Assembly: GCA_029891385.1 (NCBI GenBank)
Contig: CM057233.1
Span: 56,188,063 to 56,252,062, forward strand
Length of the DNA stretch: 64,000 bases
Direction: 5' to 3'
From: Erythroxylum novogranatense
Lineage: Eukaryota > Streptophyta > Magnoliopsida > Malpighiales > Erythroxylaceae
A program made the position numbers and the translations under genes. Numbering within the stretch: position 1 is the first letter of the stretch; each line of letters opens with the position of its first letter. Under the pieces are notes generated by a model. It worked only from the letters and a program-made list of their open reading frames with translations, did no database searches and had not been told where the DNA came from. Shown here piece after piece: positions 44,831 to 55,483 of this stretch.

Positions 44831-45757
44831 GATAATGACAAAACACTTAGAAATTGTTTAAGAAATGAAAACAAGGAAACATTGATCAAGGTTTTTATAC
44901 CTTGTCATTTTGGTTAAAAGTCTCCCCCTCAATCATATAAATCATTGAATTTAAAATCAAAGACAATTTTAACATACATACTCCCCCTTAATCAAGTAAC
45001 TAAATAATATCCAATTTCTCATTTTTCTCCCCCTTTTTGTCATAATCAAAACAACTAATACAAACCAACAATAGATGAAATATCGCAATCATATTAAATA
45101 GAGAAGCAAGTCATCAAACACAATTAGTCTTAAGTAGTAAGCAAATACAAATAATATGAGAATGTTGGTCTTGGCTAGATATAAAAATCATCATGGTGGA
45201 GAAACATTATCATGAATAAATCTCAAAAGTAGAAGAGAATATGTTTTCAGAGATTTTGAAAAAAGAGAATTTTTAAAGAAGACCCAGATAACTTATATTC
45301 GACTGGCAGTTCATAAGCAAACACAAAGAAATGCAAAGTCATTACATAACATAACAATCCAACAATGGAACCCGTGTAAACATAAGTCAACTTGTTTTAC
45401 CTCCATAAGTCGACTTGTTGATTTGCATAAGTCGACTTATCCTTAAATTTCTTCATTTCCATGGTGCTGTGTATATCATAGGTCGACTTATTGATCCACA
45501 CAAGTCGACTTGTTAGCAGACATGTGCTTAGTGGATTTTCATTCCTTGCTTGTACCTACAACTGAAAAATTCTTTCTACTCATTGGTACCCAGGCCATTT
45601 TGGGTCCATTTTGGTTAGTCATATAAACCACATTAGGAGGAGCTGTACCTTTTACTACCCAGATTTTCTTCACATTAATACATCTTCTAATACTTTTGCA
45701 TGCAATTTCTATATGACCATCTTTTAAGCATCTAGCACATTTAGCAACTTTGCCATC
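44831..45757 (-). other. short 3' interior of the gag-only copia element
   Basis: On the minus strand, after Gag, a broken linker reads VYMTNQNGPKMAWVPMSRKN, the usual Gag-protease spacer of SIRE-type elements, then stops. No protease or polymerase follows. 45381-45513 holds four GTCGAC palindromes and a GTCAAC variant. The remainder to the purine tract is AT-rich with no ORF. Confidence 0.7.
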
Positions 45758-47212
45758 TTAAGTAAATTTAGAAATCAAAGAACAATCTCTATTATAAGGA
45801 TCATATCCCAAACCATGTTTAGAAATAGAATATCTTTGTAAAGACAACATCTCTTCAAACTTTGCATTTCCACCAGCAAATTTTCCAACCACATAAGAAA
45901 ACTCCTTTCTAAGTCTACCAAGTTCATTAGTAAGATTTTCCTTTTCAGCAAGGCATACAGAATGATCTTCCTTAGTGCATTCCAAATCATCAATAGTTTC
46001 ATGCAAGACACTATTTTCAGCAATTAGTTCTCTTATTTTCTTTCTCAAATTTTTATTGATCTCAATAGCTTCTTCAAAATCAATTTGTAAAGCATTAAAA
46101 GAATCTATAAGATCTTGATCAGTGAAAGTTACCTCATCTTCATCATCACTTGTTGAGCTATTTTCCATAAGCGCCAAGTTGTTTTCATCATCGCTTTGGT
46201 ATGCTTCCTCATCATCACTCCAAGTTGCCACCAGGCTAGTTTTCCTTTTTCCTTTGTCGTATTTGTCATTTTTCTGGAAGTTTGATGTGGAGGATGAGCT
46301 TTTGCATTCTCTTGCGAGATGTCCCCGTTTTCCACATTTCCAACATTCTTCATTTCTTTCCAAGGCATACCTTTTTCTTTCTCCATTTCTTTCACCATTT
46401 AATTCTTTCCTCCGGTTTTTGAGAAGTCCTTTGAATTTTTTCAAATTTCTGGCGTACATTGCCATCTCTTCATCATCCTCTTTTTCATCTATTTCTTCAT
46501 CACTTTCATCAAGAGAGGAAACGTTAGCCTTTAAAGTAATTGACTTTTGTGACTTACCTCTACCTCCTCTGGATTTGAGAATGATCTCATAGTTGATGAG
46601 TGATCCCACCAAGGCGTTGAATTCCAAATGATTGAGATCTTTAGACTCCATAATTGCTGTGACTTGTGAGTCCCATTCTTTTGGTAGTGAGCGGAGAATC
46701 TTCTTCACCTTCTCGCTATCTGTCATATGCTTTCCAAGGTTGCCTAATTCATTTATGATTTCTGCAAAACGATCAAGCATAATGGAAATAGACTCACCTT
46801 CCTTCATAAGAAACATTTCATAATCATGGAGAAGCATGTTGATCTTTGTCTCCCGGACTTGGTTGGTTCCTTCAGGGGTGATGCAAAGTCTTTCCCACAT
46901 TTCTTTAGCGCTGGTACAAGAATTAACTCGATTTCTTTCCTCGACCGTGAGAGCGTAGTATATTAGTTTCATAGCCTTCGCATTGATGTAGGCTTGCCTC
47001 CAATCATTGTCGTCATACTCCATCTCTGTTTTTAACTCACCATTTTCTTTCAACGGTGGTTGTGGACCGAAGATAATGATCTTCCAATATTCTACTCCCT
47101 CGCTTATAATGTGATACTTCATAGGATTTTTCCAAGAAGAATAATTAGTACCATTAAACAAAGGAGGGCGATAATTTGTGTTACCTTCTTCCGCTAGTTT
47201 GTTGTGTGCCAT
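45758..47212 (-). CDS. intact copia-type Gag (484 aa) of the gag-only element
   Basis: Capsid/nucleocapsid protein. I chose the ATG at 47212 (MAHNKLAEEGNT), 15 nt inside the primer site; the frame is open further up, but there it crosses that site. It opens with RPPLFNGTNYSSWKNPMKYH, then YALTVEERNRVNSCTSAKEM and KKILRSLPKEWDSQVTAIME (UBN2-type capsid). There is an acidic stretch (DESDEEIDEKEDDEEM), a zinc knuckle CWKCGKRGHLAREC near residue 290, then Ser/Asp-rich and coiled-coil-like segments (DLIDSFNALQIDFEEAIEIN, ENLTNELGRLRKEF). No stop or frameshift over 484 codons, unlike all neighbouring elements. In the family, Gag packages element RNA. With no pol, this copy would depend on another element. 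Stop at 45758-45760. Confidence 0.85.
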   Translation of the reverse strand: MAHNKLAEEGNTNYRPPLFNGTNYSSWKNPMKYHIISEGVEYWKIIIFGPQPPLKENGELKTEMEYDDNDWRQAYINAKAMKLIYYALTVEERNRVNSCTSAKEMWERLCITPEGTNQVRETKINMLLHDYEMFLMKEGESISIMLDRFAEIINELGNLGKHMTDSEKVKKILRSLPKEWDSQVTAIMESKDLNHLEFNALVGSLINYEIILKSRGGRGKSQKSITLKANVSSLDESDEEIDEKEDDEEMAMYARNLKKFKGLLKNRRKELNGERNGERKRYALERNEECWKCGKRGHLARECKSSSSTSNFQKNDKYDKGKRKTSLVATWSDDEEAYQSDDENNLALMENSSTSDDEDEVTFTDQDLIDSFNALQIDFEEAIEINKNLRKKIRELIAENSVLHETIDDLECTKEDHSVCLAEKENLTNELGRLRKEFSYVVGKFAGGNAKFEEMLSLQRYSISKHGLGYDPYNRDCSLISKFT

Positions 47213-47226
47213 CCCTGGATACTTCT

Positions 47227-47238
47227 GCTCTGATACCA
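47227..47238 (-). other. primer binding site of the gag-only copia element
   Basis: The plus strand GCTCTGATACCA is 2 bp from the LTR end (TGTTAGCGATC). Initiator Met-tRNA type, with the same spacing as in the SIRE-like element. Confidence 0.9.
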
Positions 47239-47240
47239 AT

Positions 47241-48346
47241 TGTTAGCGATCTAGAAGGGGAGGTTGAATAGATCTTTAAGCTTTTTATAAATTTCTACAA
47301 TAAAATCAGAAGTTAATTCACACAAAAACAATTTAAACAAATTTAAGTGAAAAGAGTAGGGAAGAAGATCAAACACTGTTTTTATAGAGGTTTGGTGATA
47401 AGACCTACGTCCTCTACCTAAGGTCCCACTTAGGATTTTGCAAACCACTTTATTACACACTTTGTAGTTTAGTGTGAACTCTTACAGTACCGCTTGATTT
47501 TCGGCTTAAGCTACCTTTACACTTGATTTGTCTTCCGGCACAAATCCTACCAATACCACTTGATTTCCAGCTCAAGCTACCTTCACAAATGATTTGTCTT
47601 CCGGCACAAATCCTACCAACACCACTTGATTTTCAGCTCAAGCTACCTCACACGTGACCTTTCACTAGTCACTCAAATTGTAAGAGAAATAAGATAAAGA
47701 TTGAAGAACAAAGCTCAATACATGATGTAATAAGATAAGAACAATAATGAGCAATTTTGGAGTAATAGAAGAGTATGTAGGCTTGTAGAACTTCTATCAA
47801 CTCTTCTTCCATCATCCTCTATTTATACTTGAAGAAATATAGCTGTTGGGAACCCATATAGTCGTTGCATGATTGTTATGACCGTTCCTTAACAATCTCC
47901 CTTCCATTTTTGGCTAATTGGACCGTTGGAATTAATGTGCTGTACCCATAAGTCGACTTGTCGAGTTGTATAAGTTGACTTGTGACAACATTTTACGTAA
48001 ACTTGCATCTCCGTTCTTCTATAAGTCGACTTGTGATGTGTAAGTCGACTTGTGGTCCACGATAAGTCGACTTGTATGCTGTTAGTCAACTTGTGTTGAC
48101 ATATCTTCATATATTAGTCGACATATGATGTTCTAGTCGACTTATGTAAGCTTCAACGGTAATATTCACTTATAGGAAACTTCCATCTTGATTCTTCAAT
48201 GATTTATCACTTGTCCATCTTGATTTGCATAATATATTGAATATCAATCCCAAAATACCTGAAACAATTTCTTAACCAATTCTATACATTTTATTATTAT
48301 CAAAACATAAGTGGGATTTAATTTGTCAACCACCATTGGTCCAACA
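47241..48346 (-). repeat. 5' LTR of the gag-only copia element, complete
   Basis: 1106 bp from TGTTAGCGATC to GGTCCAACA. It contains the AAGTCGACTT array (47949-48147), repeated CCACTTGATTTTC(A/G)GCTCAAGCTACC-like words near 47490-47650, and meets the gypsy integrase at 48347 (CTGACAGTTAGG). Confidence 0.87.
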
Positions 48347-49686
48347 CTGACAGTTAGGAATAGGCTCTGTATTCCTGATGTCAAGGAGGTAAAAGACGAG
48401 ATTCTGGATGAGGCGCACAACGCACCTTATGCTATACACCCAGGATGTACAGGGATCTCAGGGAATATTTCTGGTGGAGAGGTATGAAGAAGGATGTGGC
48501 CGAGTATGTGAGTAAGTGTCTGGTGTGTCAGTAAGTCAAGGCCGAGCATCAAGCAGCTTCAAGTCAGTTGAGGCCATTATCCATTCCTGAGTGGAAATGG
48601 CAGAGAGTCACTATGGATTTTCTGATGGGGTTGCCCAGGACCAGTAGGAGGCATGATGCCCATTTTTTGGCAATCAAATAGATAGATCCTCTTCATGCGC
48701 TAGCTAAGAAGTACATTGATGAGGTTGTGAGATTGCATGGGATCCCGGATTCGATAGTGTCTGGTAGGGATCCTCGTTTTACTTCAAGATTTTGGGGCAG
48801 TTTGCAGGAGGCTATGGGCACTAAGTTAAGTTTCAGCACTGCTTTCCATCCTCAGACCGATGTTCAATTTGAGAGGACCATTCGAACTCTTGAGGGAATG
48901 CTTAGGGCATGTGTGATGGATTTTAGAGGAGCATGGGATGAGCACTTGCCTTTGATCGAATTTGCATATAATAATTCGTATCATTCGAGCATTCAGATGG
49001 CGCCGTATGAGGCTCTGTATGGGAGGAGATGTAGGACTCCGGTGTGTTGGGATGCAGAGGGAGACAGGAAACTCTTGGGTCCAGTGTTGATATAGATGAA
49101 CGTTGATAAGGTCAATTTGATAAAATATAGGCTGAAGGCAGCTGAGGACAGAATGAAGAGTTATGAAGATGCTCATAGGAAAGAGATGGAGTATGAGGTC
49201 GGTGAGAAGGTGTTTCTTAAGACTTCTCCTTGGAAAGGGATTCTGAGATTTGGTAAGAAGGGAAAGCTGAGTCTGAGGTATGTGGGGCCTTATGAGATTT
49301 TGGAGAGGATTGGTTCGTTAGCGTAGAAGTTAGCATTGCCTCCTGAGCTATCACAAATTCATGATGTTTTCCATGTCTCTATGCTGAGGAGATATCGATC
49401 AGATCCCTCCCATGTCATTCAAGCTGATGAAGTTCAGTTGAGTGATGATTTGAGTTATGAAGAGCTTCCAGTGCAGATTTTGGATACCAAAGAAAAGGTT
49501 CTCAGGAACAAGACAGTGCAGTTGGTAAAAGTCTTATGGAGGAACCACTCGGTAGAAGAGACCACTTGGGAGCCATTGGAAGCTATGAAGGAGAAGTATC
49601 CCCATCTCTTCAGTATGTCAGGTACAAATTTCGAGGACGAAATTCTTTTAAGGGGGGGAGAAATGTTGGCCCCCAATTCGCATTAA
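48347..49686 (+). pseudogene. integrase and chromodomain-like tail of element D
   Basis: Starts at RNRLCIPDVKEVKDEILDEA (just before the HHCC zinc module), runs through frameshifts and stops to 48726, then is open 48727-49095, 49096-49326 and 49336-49686. In the core, SGRDPRFTSRFW replaces the usual SDRDPRF, so one catalytic Asp is Gly, while Glu is kept in FERTIRTLEG. The C-terminal part has GEKVFLKTSPWKGILRFGKK, LSLRYVGPYEILERIG (GPY/F) and HDVFHVSMLRRY, then a chromodomain-like tail (VKVLWRNHSVEETTWEPLEA). The end FEDEILLRGGEM reads into the purine tract. Stops at 49093 and 49324. Confidence 0.88.
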
Positions 49687-51445
49687 GCTTGTTTTCTTTA
49701 TTTTGAGGTTTAGATTGATTAATTTCTTTTAGTTAGAATTATTTGGGATTTTAGTGCTCAGTTAATGATTATAAATTGAAGGGATAAGTTAAGACTAAAA
49801 TTTTGATAAGTTATTAGAAGCTTAGGAGTGTGTTGCTGCTACTGGATATTGAGTTCTTTTATGCAGGTATTTGAGTTAGGATGAAGCGAATTGAAGATCT
49901 TGGTTAGTTGCATAATAGGGGAGGTGCTGTCCAATTTTTCCAAGAATTGGGCAGCAACTTCAGTTGAGTTTTAGAACACTCTAAAGCTTGAATTAGTTTG
50001 GGTGGTCTTCTTGAAGAATGTAGTACTTGTTTAGAGCTTTCCAATGAAGTATACTTGGTCAAATTTGGACTTAGGATGAAAAAGTTATGAAGTTGAGAAG
50101 ATGATAGTTACTATTCATTCAAATTGAGTTACTGTTTAATTGAATTTTTGCAGGTAGTAACTTTGAGAGTGTTTTTACCTCTCTAAATGATTTAATTGAC
50201 TTTTTCTCCCTGCATGAAACTTGTAGATAATCCTTTATTCTTTCTATTGAGGTATACTATGCCTTATTTCTAGTTAGGAGTAAAAAGTTATGGGGATTAG
50301 ACCTAGTTCAGTTACTGTTCATTTGGCAATTTTGGACAGAACCTTTGGGAGGGTTTTTCACCCCTTTAGAGCTTGTTTTGGTTTTTCCATCCTTCATATA
50401 ACATGTAGATTATCTTTTCCCCTTTCCAATGAGGTGTAATTTGCAATTATTGGAGTTAAGAATAAAAAGTTATAAGGTTAGAAAGATTACAGGTACTGTT
50501 CATTTGGTCAATTTACTGTTCCATTGGTATTTTTATAGGCAGAAATTTTGAGGGTGTTTTTACCTCTTTTAATGACTAAAATGACTTTTGCACTCTTCAT
50601 GAAAGTTGTAAATTATCTCTTTATCTTTCCAACGAGGTAAAATATGACATTTTTAGACTTGTGTGGTAAAAGATATGAATTTACAAACTTTTGGCATTGT
50701 GTAGGAAAATTTAAGTTTAGGCTGAAACTTTGAAGCAATTCTTGATCCCCTTAATGGCCAAATTAGTTCTTAAATCCTTCTAGGAAATTGTAGAGCTCCT
50801 TTTAACCTTTTTATTGATACAAAATTTATGAATTTTGGACTTCGGGAGCAAGAGTTATGATGTTTGTGAACTCTGAAATTTTTCTGCAAATCCAGACTTT
50901 ATCCTTAGACGTGGCCACGTCTAGTCTCTAAATCTCTTAGACGTGCCCACGCCTAATCTCTGAATGTCCTCCTCTCACTCTTTTGCTTGTAACTTTTTCG
51001 TTTGGCCTCGGATTCACTCGACTTTCGAAGCGTTGGTTTTCTAAAAAAATTTCTACCCCTTTTTGATAAAATTAGAGATTCGGGTTTTAGCGGGAATTTA
51101 TAGATACTATTAAAGAAAGTCAATTATGTGACGGTATTGAATATGTTTCCGTTTTTGGACGATTTTGCGATATATAGAGATCCGATTGAGGAGATTTCTG
51201 ATTCTATTTGACCAAGAGACATGGAATTTCATTTGAGTTGAGGAATCAGATTTTATTATGGGCCCTAAGTAGATCAATTTTATTGGAGGATAATTAGGGT
51301 GAATTTATCAAGATTTGTTCGGATGACATTAAATTAAGTTTGATTGAGTTAATTTTTGTGGTGAGGAATTCCTCCCTCGTGAGATGCAATTCCAGATGTC
51401 ACGTAGGACGTCGGGCACGCGACTCATTGGGGAGGGGTTCGAACA
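49664..51445 (+). repeat. 3' LTR of family D, internally shortened
   Basis: TGTTGGCCCCCAATTCGC...GGTTCGAACA, 1782 bp, preceded by AAGGGGGGGAGAAA (49650-49663) and followed by CTTAT. It goes directly from the LTR-start repeat to the TTATGCAGG/array part, without the ~1.9 kb of GAA repeat, hairpin and CTCACC block. The periodic array (from about 50000) and the perfect palindrome TAGACGTGGCCACGTCTA (50906-50923) are present. Confidence 0.87.
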
Positions 51446-51639
51446 CTTATTGGCTCAATGGTAAGAGGCGTCCACGCAAAGTGGAACAAAACCCTGAGGT
51501 CTTGGGTTCGAGGGCTAGAACTCACCTAAGGCCAGAGGGGACAATACTGATTAAGGTTGGATGTCGCGGTATCACCCGCAAACACACGCCGCGGTATAAC
51601 CCGCAAATACCTAGGGGTGGGGTGTGGGGTCCAACATAT
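51446..51639 (+). repeat. tRNA-like short repeat (possible SINE) with a 25-bp tandem duplication
   Basis: Includes TGGCTCAATGG (51451-51461), which fits the pol III A-box consensus, and GGTTCGAGGGC about 45 bp later, close to a B box. Then TCGCGGTATCACCCGCAAAC and a second copy CCGCGGTATAACCCGCAAAT, ending GGGGTGTGGGGTCCAACA. I do not see a poly-A or T tail, nor a long target duplication, so this could also be part of an LTR (the ending is LTR-like). Confidence 0.35.
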
Positions 51640-52162
51640 TTAATCATGGGTCATTAAATCGATAGTCATTAGATGGAGTATGAATTATATAAAGATAGTT
51701 GTGTGATCAAGATATGATTCTATAACGTCGGATTTTCTGAGCACTTTGATGATGGTTATGTATTTAGAGATACTACTATATATTGATATATACTTGATTG
51801 TATATGAGTTTAAAGATGAATTTGAATCCTTTTGATATGTATGTCAATGATTTATAATGTTATATGCCCTTACATGAACTTAGAGTTCATTGGTAAGCGA
51901 AATCGTGGAGATTTCTGACATATAAGCTTTTAAGCGTGAAAAATCGAGTCTATTGGATGGATATGATCATGGTGGTTGAATTAAATGTATTCTAATACCT
52001 TGGAGGTTATTAGGCATGATTTGTAGACTTATTGGACACTTAGAAAGCTTAATTGAAAAAGTTGATGTGCATAAGGGCTTATTTGCAAATTATTAAAAGT
52101 TAAAGGACTTTAACATAATTTTTCATTTTTTTAAGGACCAATATGTAATTTACAAAGTTAAG
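51640..52162. other. unassigned AT-rich DNA, possibly part of a further LTR
   Basis: No ORF or repeat that I can support. Its style (low-complexity, GGGCTTATTTGCAAATTATT) and its continuation at 61865 after removing the inserted element suggest one large non-coding repeat, perhaps another giant LTR. Confidence 0.3.
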
Positions 52163-55140
52163 TGTTGGACCCCAATTTTTGAGTAAAAATAAGAAATATG
52201 CAAAAGTGGATGAGTTGATTGAAATTGAGTTGAAAATCAAGAAATAAAGAGAGAAAGTGTAAAAAAAATGAAAATTTGTGAAAAGTTTGACTTTTTGGCC
52301 TTTGAGGGTTGACTTTTGATTTAGGCAAAATTTGAGAAAATGATCTACATGAAACTTGTAGATTATGTTAAGAGTTTTCTATGACCATAAAGTTTGCTAT
52401 TTTTCGATGTAGGGATCGAGAGATATGATTTTCTGAAGATATGCTTTGTTTTGAAAATGCTATTAAGTATAGATTTGTGTATTTTATGCTTCGAGACCAC
52501 TCGTCGTATGGAATTAGTTTGAATTGGAGTAAGTAGTCTTCATAAAAGTTTTAGATGATGTCTTTATCTTTTCATTGATATAAAGTTTGCAATTTTTCGA
52601 TATCGGAGCTAGGAGTTATGAGCGATTGAAAATTGGAAGTCGTTTAGGAAAAGCTATTTTGGACAGAATCTTTGATTGAGTTTTTGACCTCTTTCGAGAC
52701 CTAATTTGATTTTTAGTACTTCAGGGAAGTTGTAGAGCTTCCTTTGATCTTTTCATTTTTGAAAAGTTCGGTTTTGAAGTTCCGTTACTTTGTTTTTAAT
52801 CCGATCCCTTTTGTAATCTTTTGCTTATAATTCCTTCGTCCGACATCTGATTGCTTTAATTCTCGAAGCGTTGGATTCCTAAGACAATTAATTTCATTTT
52901 TATGAATAATTATGATTTTTAGGAGATTAAATGGAAAGAGATTGATTGAACCAAAGCAAGAGATTTGGTTTTAGGTTATAAGTTGAATAATTTTCTGAAT
53001 ATGGTTCAGTATTTTGCGAAATTCGGGAGCTGTACAACTCTGATTGAGTTGATTCTTGAGGCCAAATAAAATTAAGATATAGGGCTACAACTCTTGTGAA
53101 GAGATCAAAATTTAACTTCATCCCTAAGATTGTCAATTCCTGGAATTAAATTAGCGTAATGTTTAGTCTCGGATTTTTCGCAGGTCCGATAGTATTTCGG
53201 CTATAACTTCTTTGTTTCTGATCCGAATTGAGCGCGGTCAGTGGCGTTGGATTCGTATGATTGAGAGGAACATTTCTCTAGAAGGAAGTTTGGACAAATT
53301 CCTTCAAATTGATAGTACGAATCAGATCCGAAAATAAACAGGAAATAAAGTGAAATGTAGGGGCAAACTTGGAATTAGGCTAAAATGGAGGGGCAACTTG
53401 GTCATTTCTCCCTCATTTAAAATGACATGGCAGAAAACACATGGAGTTGTCATTTTATACATCTGAAACTAACGAAAATAAGAAAAAAATAAAGGAAAGA
53501 AAAGATGAAGAAGAGAGAAGATCGAAGAAGAAGGAGAAAGGGTCGGCCATGGAAGGAAAGAAGAAGAAGGATGAAGCAAGTCGATTTTTGGGTGGGGTTT
53601 TCTAAGGGATTTTCGTTGCTTTTCAAAGGGGAAGGAAGCAAGAAAAAGATAGTTACTTTAAAGCTTGAAAATGTCGAAAATGGTGGAGAAAATGGTAAGA
53701 GAGAGAAAGCTTTGAGTTTTGAATTTTCTTGAGAGATGTTGATTGGTTTAGCTTTAGATTGTTATGAATTTAAGTTTTCTAAGGTTTATTGAAGAGATTA
53801 GGCTATGATTTTGTTGATTTTATGAATTTGGGGTTTATGTGAAAATTTGAAATTTGGGGATTTTTGGAATTGTTGCTTTAGATAGCTTGGATTAATGATG
53901 AATTTGAGATTTCTTAAGTCAATTTTGATGTATATGTTTTAGGTTATGTTTAATTTTAGATGGACATTAATTAAGGTTTAGGCTTAATTTTGTGTTCGGG
54001 GATTTTGTGAATTATTGGTGTAGAATTATGGAAAATATTATGGATGGGTGGAATATGAAATCAATTTTGAAGAAATTGTAAGTTATGATATTGAAATTGT
54101 ATAAATTGGTTGAGGCCAATTTTGAGATTTGGAGATTTTAGAAATTCTTGTTTTAGAAAGCTTGAAAAAGTGATGAATTTGGGTTTCCTATAGTTAATTT
54201 TGAAGATTATGATTTTTATGATGTTGAATTTGGATATGTATGGCTTAGGTTATTTTAAATTGGAACGAAGAAAGAAGAAGCAGTCAAATTGGAGCTTGAA
54301 ATCAAGTTTCGGGCATTAATTCAAGGTGGGTAGCATATTTATATTTTGATTTGTAAGATATACTTGAAAGTTTGAAAAATTAAAGAAAACAATTTTGAAA
54401 AATTTAAAGAAGGCGAAAATTAAAATTTTGATAAATTATTGTTTTTGTAAATGGTTGAAACAATGTTGATTAATGTTTGAAAATATGATTTCCAAATGAT
54501 TTCTGAGAAATGAGTACAAGTTTAAATGCATTGCTTTCAAATGATTTAATGAATTCAGTAGAAATTTCTGAAAATTTCATTTGTTGTGTATGCTTTGATA
54601 AATTATGCAAAATTGTAAATTGAATGGATTGTAATGATTGAATTGTATGCATTATGTGAATGTGCGAAAATGAAGTTTCAAAATGTGTCTTCAGGCAGTT
54701 AGATTAGTATGTTTGAAAAGTAAGATTTTCGAAAAATGCCTTCGGGCAATCCGACCTTTCGTTTTCGCTTATGTGTTAAGTGGGTTTGGTCAGGTCCTTA
54801 TGAGTTAGTGCACTGTCTCTATTCGTTTATAGCCTTCTCCAGGCTGCCCGCTAGTGGCACGGAGCTCCAATTTCGGACTCCCTTCACGGCTACACTGGTC
54901 CGCTACACGGGAAAGTGTAGTCCGTTCTATTCACGGCTGCACAGGAATGCTATGCGGGAATGTGCAGTACGTTCTATTTCGGACTGAACCAGACCATTTT
55001 GATATGTTGTGTGCTTTTGCTTTGTTTTTTTGTGTAGCATTCATATTTAAAATTGAGAAATGAAAAAGTGGGATTTATATGAAAAGTTTGAAAAATTGAA
55101 AGGTTTGAGGAAACTATTTGAAAAGTTACAAAGTTTGACA
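52163..55140 (+). repeat. 5' LTR of family A copy 2, 3' end deleted
   Basis: Begins TGTTGGACCCCAATTTTTGA. It contains periodic CTTCATGAAA-type units (52345, 52538, 52719), an inverse core CTACAACTCTTGTGAAG (53085), a GA-rich stretch (53470-53580) and two hairpins (54890-54967). Compared with 55484 onward, most of 52163-54330 is shared. The end is approximate. Confidence 0.8.
54890..54967 (+). promoter_or_regulatory. two consecutive 31-nt stem-loops in LTR A2
   Basis: 54890-54920: stem CTACACT/AGTGTAG with CCGC/ACGG inside. 54937-54967: stem CTGCACA/TGTGCAG with ATGC/GCGG inside. Against copy A1 the stem positions 3/29 (A-T or G-C) and 7/25 (C-G, T-A, A-T) change in complementary fashion. Each is preceded by TCACGG. 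Confidence 0.65.
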
Positions 55141-55483
55141 TGATGATAAAAATTAAATGATGATGGAACCATATTAGGGTTCCATAAGAAATGGACCATT
55201 GACTTGTGTCCATATCTGAAGAAATAATGAGTTATAGATATAGTAAGTTGATATGATATGAGTGGTATGAGGTACAAGAAGTGAAGTATTGTGAAGAGAT
55301 TGAGAGTATGTATGATGAGGAAATTAGATAAGAAAAAGTGATTGATTATGAGGTTTGGAAAGAAATTAGTAAGAAAGTGTTTGATTATCTTCGTTTGAAA
55401 AGAAAATATAAGTGAGGATGTGGTTCTTAGTGTAAAATCAAGTATGAATTTCGAGGACGAAATTCTTTTAAGAGGGGGAGAAA
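55141..55483 (+). other. remnant interior and purine tract of the family A element
   Basis: About 340 bp, G/A-rich with no frame. It ends with the gypsy C-terminal words GAGGACGAAATTCTTTTAA and the purine tract at 55471-55483. The matching end is found in element D (coding) and element B (non-coding). Confidence 0.65.

Larger units (their letters stand above)
44252..48346 (-). mobile_element. gag-only Ty1/copia (SIRE-type) non-autonomous element, nested
   Basis: Read right to left: 5' LTR 47241-48346 (1106 bp), primer site 47227-47238, intact Gag 47212-45758, a short linker, purine tract 44817-44830, 3' LTR 44252-44816 (565 bp, truncated). There is no integrase, RT or RNase H; the interior is only 2.4 kb. 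Its left end lacks the expected TGTTAGCG terminus, there is no TSD, and the host gypsy lost RNase H at this point, so a deletion crossed the left junction. GTCGAC palindromes occur in the LTRs and just inside the tract. The same purine tract as the SIRE-like element at 17684-27264 suggests that relatives could supply the enzymes. Confidence 0.85.
37625..51445 (+). mobile_element. Ty3/gypsy LTR retrotransposon, family D, with nested gag-only copia
   Basis: TSD CTTAT at 37620-37624 and 51446-51450. 5' LTR 37625-41301 (3.68 kb), 3' LTR 49664-51445 (1.78 kb). Met-tRNA primer site at 41306-41317, purine tract at 49651-49663. Order Gag (41516), protease-RT (42621-44251), then a nested copia (44252-48346), then integrase and a chromodomain-like tail (48347-49686). 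Protease ([11 protein letters not shown]), RT (FIDDIL) and the C-terminal SYEELPVQILD...WEPLEAMKEKYPHLF recall the Tekay/Del chromoviruses (inference). RNase H is missing at the nested insertion. Stops and a mutated integrase site make it inactive. Confidence 0.88.

Noticed and set aside
46122..46592. 156-codon plus-strand ORF with Ser/Phe runs
   Set aside because: It is antisense to the intact Gag at 45758-47212, whose zinc knuckle and capsid words identify the real strand.
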